Positions 26,096-33,178 of a DNA stretch of 54,216 bases are shown here, piece by piece. Under the pieces are notes generated by a model. That model ran no database searches. It saw only the letters and a list, made by a program, of their open reading frames with translations, and was not told where the DNA came from. Where the stretch lies: contig CAMNQF010000019.1 in assembly GCA_946548895.1 (NCBI GenBank), positions 1 through 54,216 of the forward strand. The letters run 5' to 3'. A program made the translations under genes and the position numbers. Within the stretch, counting starts at the first letter, position 1, and each line of letters begins with the position of its first letter. Source of the stretch: an uncultured bacterium (GTDB lineage: Bacteria > Bacillota > Clostridia > Oscillospirales > Oscillospiraceae).

Positions 26096-26728
26096 CTATC
26101 CCTGGGCCAGCTCCTCCAGGGATCGGACGTATCGGCGGCACACCGCCTTCAGCTCCTCCTGGCGGTTTTCATAATAGGCGTCGTACACCCCCACCGCCTC
26201 CATCCCCGCCCGGGCGGCGGTGGCGCAGTTGTCCGGGCTGTCGTCAAAGAGGACGCAGTCCTCCGGCGCCGCGCCGACGCGGCGGCACAGCTCCACAAAG
26301 CACCGGGGGTCCCGCTTCTCCAGGCCGATCTCCTCCGCAAACACCACCTGGCAAAACAGCTCCGCCAGCCGGAACCGCTCCAGCACCGCCCGGCACAGGG
26401 CGGGACGGCAGGCGGTGAACAGGGCCATGGGCCGCCCCTCCGCCGCGCATTGGCGCAGGAACGCCTCCGCCCCCGGCTTCAGCGGGGCCAGCTCCCGGTA
26501 ATGGCGGTCCGCCAGGGCGTCCCACTCCGCCATGATGTCCTCCCGGCTCTCGGGCAGGCGGTAATACTCCCTGGTAAACTGGGCCGCAATGGGGTAGATG
26601 GACCGCTCCACCACCCGCTGGTACTCGGCGGTGGGGGCCAGCCCCCGGCGGGCCAGAAACTCCCGGTCCACCTCCGCCCACAGGCCGTTGGTGTCGGTGA
26701 TGGTACCGTCCAGGTCAAATATGTACAT
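26096..26728 (-). CDS. HAD-superfamily phosphatase
   Basis: A 210-aa haloacid dehalogenase-type hydrolase. Motif I is YIFDLDGTITDT with nucleophile D5 and acid/base D7; motif II is the threonine in ALFTACRP; motif III is a lysine near GLEKRDP; motif IV is CVLFDDSPDN. The cap is a helical bundle of about 60 residues between motifs I and II, as in phosphoglycolate phosphatase-like (subfamily IA) enzymes. AGGGAG precedes the ATG. The substrate is unknown and no pathway genes adjoin it. Confidence 0.88.
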   Translation of the reverse strand: MYIFDLDGTITDTNGLWAEVDREFLARRGLAPTAEYQRVVERSIYPIAAQFTREYYRLPESREDIMAEWDALADRHYRELAPLKPGAEAFLRQCAAEGRPMALFTACRPALCRAVLERFRLAELFCQVVFAEEIGLEKRDPRCFVELCRRVGAAPEDCVLFDDSPDNCATAARAGMEAVGVYDAYYENRQEELKAVCRRYVRSLEELAQG

Positions 26729-26916
26729 TCGATCAGCTCCCTGTCAAGGAATCCCTGATTCCATCCAAATCCCGCTGTTTTGGCGTGCGTATTTTCAGAG
26801 TGTCCTCCCCACCGGACACGAAGGGGGGACGCAATCAGTCAGAATTTCCCCAAGTTCTTTTAGCATACCAGAACGGGGCCGTTTTGGCAAGGCTTTCGGT
26901 ATTTTGCGCCCCGGCG

Positions 26917-26945
26917 TTGACTTGTCCCCCCATTGCGGATAAAAT
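26917..26945 (+). promoter_or_regulatory. Promoter of comEC
   Basis: TTGACT (26917-26922), a 17-nt spacer and TAAAAT (26940-26945), about 30 nt upstream of the comEC start. The rest of the 246-nt gap holds a small GTGTCC/GGACAC hairpin and nothing else recognised. Confidence 0.75.
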
Positions 26946-26974
26946 AGAGGGAGACACGGAGAGGGGGCGGCGGT

Positions 26975-29350
26975 ATGCGCAGGCTGGCATGGTTCTCGGC
27001 GGGGTTTGCCGCCGCCTGCCTGTGGGCGTGCTACTTCAGCCCGGACGTGGCCTCTCTCCCGGCCGCCGCCCTGCTGGGAATCATGCTGGCCCTTTGGGCC
27101 CCCACCCGGCCCCGGCCAGGCGAACACCCCCTCCTTCTGCGCCGCCCCAGCAATAAAGGGCCGCTGTCCCGGGCCGCGCTGTACCAGCTCTCCCGGCGGG
27201 GGCTGGCCCTCTCCCTGGGCGGACTGCTGGCGCTGGGCTGGGCGGGGATCTACTCCGCCCTGTACCGCGCCCCGGCCCAGCGCTGGGTGGGGGAGGACGT
27301 CCCCATCTCCGGCCAGGTGTGCTCCTACCCCGCGCCCACCTCCACCGGCGGGTACTCCGTTTCGGTCCGCCTGGACGGCGGGCCGGACGCCCTGGCCTAC
27401 GGCCCGGAGGGCTGGGCCGCGCTGAAGCCCGGCGACGGGCTCTCCTGCACCGCCCGGGTGGCGCTCTCCAGCCGCGCCTATGGGGAAGAGACCACCTACT
27501 ACACCGCCAAGGGCGTATATCTTCTGGCCTACTGCCGTGGGGAGGCGGAAATTCAGGCGGCGGACCGCGTCCCTCCGCGTTACTGGCCCGCCCTGTGCGC
27601 CCGCGCCCTCCGAACGGGCATCGGCGCCGCCTTTGACGGTACCGCCGCCCCCATCGCCTCCGCCGTCGCCCTGGGGGACAAGTCCGGCCTGGACCAGGCG
27701 CTTTACTCCGCCCTCAGCCGGACGGGGCTCATGCACACGGCGGCGGTGTCCGGCCTCCACATCAGCTTCCTGGTGCAGGCGGCGCTGGTCCTCACCCGGC
27801 GGCACAGGGGGCCCGCTCTGGCCATGATCCCCCTGCTGGCCTTCTACGCCCTCATGGCGGGGGGCACACCGTCGGCCTTCCGGGCGGTCATCATGCAGTC
27901 CGCCCTGCTGCTGGCCCCCATCGCCCGCCGGGAGGAGGACGCCCCCTCCGCCCTGGGGCTGGCCCTGCTGGTCCTGCTGGTCCAGAACCCCTTCGCCGCC
28001 GCCAGCGTGAGCCTGCAATTGTCCTTCGCCTCGGTGGCGGGCATTCTGCTGATCAGCGGCCCCCTGTTTCAGTGGATGTACCGCCCCCTCCGAAAACGGC
28101 GCCCGCCCAAGGAGCGGCCTGTCAGGCTGGCCCTGTGGAAAACGGCCCGGGCCGCCCTCACCGGCGTGTCCGCCTCCCTGGGGGCCATGCTGTTCACCCT
28201 CCCCCTCTCCGCCCTGTACTTCGGGCAGATCCAGATCCTGTCCCCCCTGTCCAACGCGCTGGCCCTGTGGGCCCTGAGCCTGCTCATGGGCTGCGCCCTG
28301 GTGCTGGGGACGCTGGCCATTCCCTTTCCCGGCCCCGCAGCGGCGCTGGGGCATATCGCGGGTCTCCTGGGCCATTACGTCCGATGGATCGCCCTGCTGC
28401 TGGGCCGGTTCCCCTTCGCCTCCCTCAGCGCGGACAGCCGGTACTGCCTGATCTGGCTGGGGGCGGTGTACGCCGTCCTGCTGGCGGCGGCCCTGTCCAG
28501 AGAGCGGCCCCGCCGCCCATTGCTCTCCGCCGGGGCGCTGGCCCTGCTGCTGTGCGCCGCCGTCGGCCTGGGCCGGCTGGAGGCGGAGACGGCGGACCTC
28601 ACCGCCGCCGTGCTGGATGTGGGCCAGGGGTCGTCCGCCGCTCTGCTCTCCGGCGGGCGGGCCGCGCTGGTGGACTGCGGCGGGGACGGCTCCCGCAGCG
28701 CCGGGGACACCGCCGCCGACTACTTCGCCGCCATGGGCCGCGCCCGCCTGGACCTGCTGGTGCTCACCCACTTCGACGCCGACCACTGCAACGGCGTGGA
28801 GCAGCTCTTCTACCGCATGAGGGTGGACCGGGTGGCCCTCCCGCCGGGGGAAGCGGACCCGGACGGTATGGCCCGCCTGCAATCGCTGGCGGAGGCGGAG
28901 GGCGCGGAGGTCATCCTGGTGGACGAAACCTGGGCCTTCCCCCTGGGGGAGGCCTCCCTCACCCTGTTCCCGCCCCTGGGCGGGGGTACCTCCAACGAGT
29001 CCGGCCTGTTCGCCCTTTGCTCCCGCGGGGACTTCGACGCGCTCATCACCGGCGACGCCGACGCCTTCGTGGAGAAAATGCTGGTGAAATACTGCCCCAT
29101 CCCCGATGTGGAGCTGCTGGTGGCCGGCCACCACGGCTCCAAATACTCCACCTGCCAGGAGCTCCTGGACGCCGCCGCCCCGGAGCTGGCCGTCATCTCC
29201 GCCGGGGCGGGCAACTCCTACGGCCACCCCGCCCAGGAAACCTTGGACCGGCTGGACGCCGCCGGCGTCCGGGTGCTGCGCACCGACGAGGACGGCGCCG
29301 TCACCGTCCGGGTGCGGGACGGGGCCGTGGGAATCCAACACACGAAATGA
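26975..29350 (+). CDS. comEC: ComEC/Rec2 DNA-uptake channel protein
   Basis: A 791-aa protein that forms the inner-membrane channel for transforming DNA. Two N-terminal membrane segments and a soluble OB-like domain (DVPISGQVCSYPAP) precede the competence domain, where GDKSGLDQALYSALSRTGLM and HTAAVSGLHISFLVQAAL are diagnostic and multiple membrane helices follow. The C-terminal beta-lactamase-like domain has VLDVGQGSSALL-type and VDCGGDGS strands and the metal site HFDADH at residues about 598-603, plus VAGHHGSKYST. No comEA adjoins it. holA follows after 9 nt. Confidence 0.95.
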   Translation: MRRLAWFSAGFAAACLWACYFSPDVASLPAAALLGIMLALWAPTRPRPGEHPLLLRRPSNKGPLSRAALYQLSRRGLALSLGGLLALGWAGIYSALYRAPAQRWVGEDVPISGQVCSYPAPTSTGGYSVSVRLDGGPDALAYGPEGWAALKPGDGLSCTARVALSSRAYGEETTYYTAKGVYLLAYCRGEAEIQAADRVPPRYWPALCARALRTGIGAAFDGTAAPIASAVALGDKSGLDQALYSALSRTGLMHTAAVSGLHISFLVQAALVLTRRHRGPALAMIPLLAFYALMAGGTPSAFRAVIMQSALLLAPIARREEDAPSALGLALLVLLVQNPFAAASVSLQLSFASVAGILLISGPLFQWMYRPLRKRRPPKERPVRLALWKTARAALTGVSASLGAMLFTLPLSALYFGQIQILSPLSNALALWALSLLMGCALVLGTLAIPFPGPAAALGHIAGLLGHYVRWIALLLGRFPFASLSADSRYCLIWLGAVYAVLLAAALSRERPRRPLLSAGALALLLCAAVGLGRLEAETADLTAAVLDVGQGSSAALLSGGRAALVDCGGDGSRSAGDTAADYFAAMGRARLDLLVLTHFDADHCNGVEQLFYRMRVDRVALPPGEADPDGMARLQSLAEAEGAEVILVDETWAFPLGEASLTLFPPLGGGTSNESGLFALCSRGDFDALITGDADAFVEKMLVKYCPIPDVELLVAGHHGSKYSTCQELLDAAAPELAVISAGAGNSYGHPAQETLDRLDAAGVRVLRTDEDGAVTVRVRDGAVGIQHTK

Positions 29351-29359
29351 GGAAACGCA

Positions 29360-30430
29360 ATGCCGCCCAAACGTAAAAAAGTGGACAACACCGCCATGCG
29401 GGAGTTGAAACGGGCCGTCAAAGAGGGCGCCCCCAAAAACCTCTACCTCTTCCACGGGGAGGAGGCCTTCCTCCGGGACGACTGCCTGGCCCGGCTGAAA
29501 CAGGCCATCCTCCCCCCCGGGCTGGAGGAGTTCAACCTCCACACCGCCAAAGGGGCGGAGTGCTCGGTGGACTGGATCGAGCAGGCGGTGGACTGCCTGC
29601 CCATGATGAGCGCCCGCACCCTGGTGGTGGTCACCGACTTCGACCTGTTCGGCCAGGGGGAGAAGGGCCGGGACCGGCTGCTGTCCATCCTGTCCGCCCT
29701 GCCGGACTACTGCTGCCTGGTGTTTGTGTACGACCTGCTGCCCTACAAGGCGGACGGGCGCTCCAAGCTGTCCGCCCTGCTGAAAAGCATGGGGGCGGTG
29801 GTGGAGTTCCAGCGCCAGGAGCAGGGGGAGCTCACCGGCTGGATCTGCCGCCAGTTCCAGAAGGCGGGCAAGTCCATCGACACCATGGACGCCAGCTACC
29901 TGGTATTCCTGTGCGGCGACCTGATGCACGACCTGGCCTCTGAGATTGGCAAAATCGCCGCCTACGCCGCCGCCCCCCGGGTCACCCGGGCGGACATCGA
30001 CGCCGTGGCCGCCCCCAAGGTGGGCGCGGTGGTGTTCCGCATGACTGACGCCCTGGCCAACAAGGACTTCGACAAGGCTGCCTCTGTTCTGGCCGACCTG
30101 CTCCACAGCCAGGAGGCCCCGGTGATGATCCTGTCCGTCATGGGCAAGTACTTCCGCCAGCTGTACACCGCCCGCCTGTTCCGGGACGCGGGGCGGGGCA
30201 GGGCCGAATACATGGAGCTGTGGAACATGAACGGCGCCTATATGCAGCAGCAGGCGGGCCGCCTGCTGGACGCCGCCGGGAAGTTCTCCCTGCCCTGGTG
30301 CCGGTACGCCGTGCGCCGCTGCGCCGAGACCGACATCCTGCTGAAAAACTCCTACGGCCGGGAGGGCGAGGTGCTCACCGCCCTGCTGGTGGAGCTGGCC
30401 TCCGGCCGGCGGGTGGTTCCTTTTTCTTGA
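29360..30430 (+). CDS. holA: DNA polymerase III delta subunit
   Basis: A 356-aa clamp-loader delta subunit that opens the beta clamp. The N-terminal LYLFHGEEAFLRDDCLARL, the VVVTDFDLFGQG strand and the middle EIGKIAAYAAAPRVTRADID block with VFRMTDALANKDFDKAASVL are typical. The last codons (VVPFS and stop) lie in the left arm of a 14-bp palindrome (30415-30444), whose TGA provides the stop; the C-terminus may therefore have been trimmed or extended by repeat insertion. comEC-holA adjacency is common in Firmicutes; the usual neighbour rpsT is not found here. Confidence 0.93.
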   Translation: MPPKRKKVDNTAMRELKRAVKEGAPKNLYLFHGEEAFLRDDCLARLKQAILPPGLEEFNLHTAKGAECSVDWIEQAVDCLPMMSARTLVVVTDFDLFGQGEKGRDRLLSILSALPDYCCLVFVYDLLPYKADGRSKLSALLKSMGAVVEFQRQEQGELTGWICRQFQKAGKSIDTMDASYLVFLCGDLMHDLASEIGKIAAYAAAPRVTRADIDAVAAPKVGAVVFRMTDALANKDFDKAASVLADLLHSQEAPVMILSVMGKYFRQLYTARLFRDAGRGRAEYMELWNMNGAYMQQQAGRLLDAAGKFSLPWCRYAVRRCAETDILLKNSYGREGEVLTALLVELASGRRVVPFS

Positions 30431-30456
30431 AAGAAAAAGGAACCGAAAAAGAACTT
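30415..30456. repeat. Palindromic repeat, copy 1
   Basis: GGTTCCTTTTTCTT (30415-30428) and AAGAAAAAGGAACC (30431-30444) are perfect 14-bp arms around a 2-nt centre, followed by GAAAAAGAACTT. A 33-nt core (30424-30456) recurs identically at 31121-31153. It overlaps the holA stop and may act as an mRNA hairpin in either direction. Confidence 0.85.
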
Positions 30457-30535
30457 GAGTCCGTCTCGGCCCGGGGCGGTATCTGGTCCGTTTCCGCCCG
30501 GCGGCTGAACGGTTTGATATCTGGGAGGGATTGGT

Positions 30536-31156
30536 ATGAGAATCCGGGAAGCAATTGTCGTAGAGGGCCGGTACGACAAAGCCGCCCTGGCCGGGGTGGT
30601 GGACACCCTCATCCTGGAGACGGCGGGCTTCGGCGTATTTAAGGACGGGGAGCGGCTGGCCTTTCTGCGCAAACTGGCGGCAACGCGGGGGCTCATCGTC
30701 CTCACCGACTCCGACGGCGCCGGGTTCGTCATCCGAAATTATCTGAAGGGGGCCATCCCCAGGGAGCAGGTCAAGCACGCCTATATTCCCGACGTATCCG
30801 GCAAGGAGCGCCGCAAGCGCGCCCCCGGAAAGGAGGGCAAGCTGGGGGTGGAGGGGATGCCCCCCGCCGTCCTGCGGGACGCCCTCCTCCGGGCGGGGGC
30901 CACGGTGCTGGACGGGGAGGCGCCCAACCGCGAGCAAGGGGATTTGACCCCGGCGGACCTGTTCGCCCTGGGGCTGTCCGGCGCCCCGGACGCCGCCCGG
31001 CGGCGGTCCGAGCTTCTGAAGCGGCTGGACCTGCCGGAGCACATGAGCGCCAAGGCCCTGCTGGCGGCGCTGAACGCGCTGTACACCCCAGAGGAGCTGG
31101 AAACGCTGTTTCGTTCCTGTTTCTTGAAAGAAAAAGGAACCGAAAAAGAACTTTAA
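30536..31156 (+). CDS. TOPRIM-domain protein, RNase M5-like (DUF4093 type)
   Basis: A 206-aa protein with an N-terminal TOPRIM fold: the catalytic glutamate in AIVVEGRYDKAAL and the DxD in IVLTDSDGAGFVIRNYLKG. The following GKLGVEGMPPAVLRDALLRA and LLKRLDLPEHMSAKALLAAL regions fit the DUF4093 group related to RNase M5, which matures 5S rRNA. Whether this protein has that activity is inferred. Its last residues (FLKEKGTEKEL) are encoded by copy 2 of the palindromic repeat, so the natural end of the protein was probably near ELETLF. GGGAGGG precedes the start. Confidence 0.82.
   Translation: MRIREAIVVEGRYDKAALAGVVDTLILETAGFGVFKDGERLAFLRKLAATRGLIVLTDSDGAGFVIRNYLKGAIPREQVKHAYIPDVSGKERRKRAPGKEGKLGVEGMPPAVLRDALLRAGATVLDGEAPNREQGDLTPADLFALGLSGAPDAARRRSELLKRLDLPEHMSAKALLAALNALYTPEELETLFRSCFLKEKGTEKEL
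31113..31153. repeat. Palindromic repeat, copy 2
   Basis: GTTCCTGTTTCTT (31113-31125) and AAGAAAAAGGAAC (31128-31140) with one mismatch, followed by the same GAAAAAGAACTT tail as copy 1. It encodes the C-terminal tail of the TOPRIM gene, which stops just after it. Confidence 0.85.
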
Positions 31157-31242
31157 TCCGCCGCAGGCGCGGGCAGCCGTCGAGACATATTCCCACGGCC
31201 GCCAGACGATTGATTGAATCGGACATTTATTTTTTATCGCAT

Positions 31243-31280
31243 AAGGCCGGGTGGAAACTGAACGGTTTCCACCCGGCCTT
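31243..31280. terminator. 16-bp perfect hairpin between convergent genes
   Basis: AAGGCCGGGTGGAAAC (31243-31258) pairs perfectly with 31265-31280 around a 6-nt loop. It lies between the TOPRIM gene and the convergent zincin-like gene. Neither strand has a proper T run beside it, so its role as terminator is uncertain. Confidence 0.6.
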
Positions 31281-31322
31281 AAAGCTGCAAAACGATATGG
31301 AATGAAGTTTAAAGTTTCTTTT

Positions 31323-31799
31323 TTACTCCAGGCTTCGGAGCCCGCCGTACAGCTCGTTGAAGGACTTCTCCCCGGCGCACCGCCCGAAGGACAGCGCCCG
31401 GTCCTCCCCGAACTCCAGCAGGAAGCACTTGGCCAGCTCCTCCACCGTGATTTCCAGCGACTCAAAAAACTGCCGGTACGCGAAATTCCAGGCCGGGGTG
31501 CCCTCCTCAAAATGGCTGGTGATGAGAGACTCCGTTACCTGATCCAGAGGATACAGCTTCAGATGCATCAGCTCGTGGACCATGACCTCCTCCAAATTCT
31601 CCTGTTTGGGGTTGGCGGCGTTGAGCATCAGAATCGCCTTGCGGTCGGTGCAGTCGATCTTGAAATCCCCCGTCTTGCGCCACTCGGGGTCCTCCACCCA
31701 CTCCAGGCGTACCTCCCAGCCGGGGGTGAGGCGGAGCTTTTCGCACCAGTAGTCAAACCGCTCCCGGAGCTTTTCCCGGCCGACGGCGGGAGCGCTCAC
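31323..31799 (-). CDS. Zincin-like protein with HELMH motif
   Basis: A 158-aa protein with a metalloprotease-type HExxH motif in EVMVHELMHLKLYPL near residue 75. The preceding part (WEVRLEWVEDPEWRKTGDFK and ILMLNAANPKQENL) forms strands, and the rest is helical with a FEEGTPAWNFAYRQFFESLE stretch. It is reminiscent of SprT-like or phage-type zincins, but I cannot assign a family. Translation probably starts at GTG 31799, which overlaps the rpiB stop (GTGA), so it is coupled to rpiB. No signal peptide is present. Confidence 0.65.
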   Translation of the reverse strand: MSAPAVGREKLRERFDYWCEKLRLTPGWEVRLEWVEDPEWRKTGDFKIDCTDRKAILMLNAANPKQENLEEVMVHELMHLKLYPLDQVTESLITSHFEEGTPAWNFAYRQFFESLEITVEELAKCFLLEFGEDRALSFGRCAGEKSFNELYGGLRSLE

Positions 31800-32233
31800 C
31801 GCTCCGCCTCCATCATCTTGTCGATCCGGCGCTGGTGGCGGCCCCCCTCAAACTCCGTGGACAGAAACACGTCCAGGATGCGCTCCGCCAGGTTGCCGCC
31901 CGTCACACCGGCCCCCATGGCCAGCACGTTGGCGTCGTTGTGGCGGCGGGTCATCTCAGCGGACAGCGTCTCGTGGCACAGGGCGCACCGCACCCCCTTC
32001 ACCTTGTTGGCCGCCATGCTCATGCCGATGCCGGTGGTGCACAGTACCACCCCCCGGTCACAGGCCCCCTCCGCCACCAGCCTCGCGGCGGCAATGCCGA
32101 AGTCCGGGTAGTCGCAGCTGTCCGCGCTGTGGGTCCCGCAGTCGGTGACCTGATGGCCCTGTTCCGCCAGGCGGGCCTTCAGCCGCTCCTTCAGCTCAAA
32201 GGCCCCGTGGTCGCAGGCAATGGAAATCTTCAT
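31796..32233 (-). CDS. rpiB: Ribose-5-phosphate isomerase B
   Basis: A 145-aa RpiB/LacAB-family sugar-phosphate isomerase linking ribose 5-phosphate and ribulose 5-phosphate in the pentose phosphate pathway. Conserved segments are ISIACDHGAFELKERL, DYPDFGIAAARLVAEG, the LCTTGIGMSMAANKVKGVRC loop with the catalytic cysteine region, and RRHNDANVLAMGAGVTG. GGAGG precedes the ATG by 9 nt. It lies between the PHP phosphatase and the zincin-like gene on the same strand. Confidence 0.95.
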   Translation of the reverse strand: MKISIACDHGAFELKERLKARLAEQGHQVTDCGTHSADSCDYPDFGIAAARLVAEGACDRGVVLCTTGIGMSMAANKVKGVRCALCHETLSAEMTRRHNDANVLAMGAGVTGGNLAERILDVFLSTEFEGGRHQRRIDKMMEAER

Positions 32234-32251
32234 AGGTTCCAGCCTCCTCCG

Positions 32252-33067
32252 TTAAAGTTTGTGGAGCACCGGCTTCCGGCGCTCATAGGTGGCCACATAG
32301 GCAAACCCCGCCGCCTGAATCAGCTCCAGGGCCTGGGGGATGCCGCGGGCCACGTCCTGGGGGCGGTGGGCGTCCGCGCCCACCGTGACCAGCTCCCCGC
32401 CGCACTCCCTGAACCACCCCAGCAGCTGGGGCCAGGAGTCCAGGTCCGCCCCGTGCCAGACGTTCACCTCCAGCGCGTGGCCCGTTTCCGCCACCTGGGT
32501 GAGGATAGCCCGGACCCGCTCCTCATAGTCCGACATGGCCAGGCAAATCCCATCCTTGCGGATGTACCGCAGGGGGTAGCTGATGTGGGCCAGGCTGTCG
32601 TAGCAGTCGGCCAGCCGGGTCACCAAGGTCCAGGTGTGGTCCAGGGTGCTCTCCATGGCCCGGCGGGCCATGGGCTCGTCCCCCCGGTAGCTGGTCATGT
32701 CCAGCAGGTCGTTGTTGTGATACCCGATCCAGTTGTGAAGGGAGCCCAGCACAAAATCCAGCTCCTCCCCGCCCTGGGCCACCGCCGCCCGGGCCGCCTC
32801 CGGGTCGTAGGGGGCGGAGCCCAGCTCCAGCCCCAGCCGGAGGGTGAGCCGGTCCCCCAGCTCCGCCTTGACGGTTCGGTACTGCTCCTTGGCGGCGGGC
32901 CAGTCGAAGGGGCCGGCGGGAAAGCCGTCGTAGTCCAGCAGGTCGTGGTGGTCGGAGACGCAGAATTCCCTCAGCCCGGCGCCGATGGCCGCCCGGGCCA
33001 TGTCCCGCAGCGGGATGTCGCAGTCGGGGGAAATCCGCGAGTGGCTGTGCATATCGCAGAGATACAT
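32252..33067 (-). CDS. PHP-domain phosphatase, histidinol-phosphatase-like
   Basis: A 271-aa PHP-superfamily protein. Metal ligands appear in DMHSHSRISPD, SDHHDLLDYDG, GLELGSAPYD, FVLGSLHNW, SLAHISYPLRYI and VTVGADAHRPQDVARG, the order found in HisK-type histidinol phosphatases. No other histidine-biosynthesis gene is near, so another phosphoester substrate is possible. GAGGTG precedes the ATG, and 18 nt separate it from rpiB. The 111-nt gap to the upstream glycosyltransferase gene holds only a small TTCGGC/GCCGGAA hairpin. Confidence 0.87.
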   Translation of the reverse strand: MYLCDMHSHSRISPDCDIPLRDMARAAIGAGLREFCVSDHHDLLDYDGFPAGPFDWPAAKEQYRTVKAELGDRLTLRLGLELGSAPYDPEAARAAVAQGGEELDFVLGSLHNWIGYHNNDLLDMTSYRGDEPMARRAMESTLDHTWTLVTRLADCYDSLAHISYPLRYIRKDGICLAMSDYEERVRAILTQVAETGHALEVNVWHGADLDSWPQLLGWFRECGGELVTVGADAHRPQDVARGIPQALELIQAAGFAYVATYERRKPVLHKL

Positions 33068-33178
33068 ATCAGAACACCTCAGTAAAACGTTTCGCCGCGG
33101 GTTCGGTTTGGAATTGTAGACGCAGCGGAATGACTAAGCTTTCGGCAAAGCCGGAAGCGGGGGATATGGAGCTTGCGC

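Noticed and set aside
30457-30535. A third copy of the grpE-dnaK type element after holA
   Set aside because: The gap is GC-rich and follows the palindromic repeat, but I found none of the shared ordered blocks.
26795-31510. Very long minus-strand open frame opposite comEC, holA and the TOPRIM gene
   Set aside because: Three well-supported genes occupy the plus strand; the antisense translation is repetitive Gly/Gln/Ala/Val with no domain.
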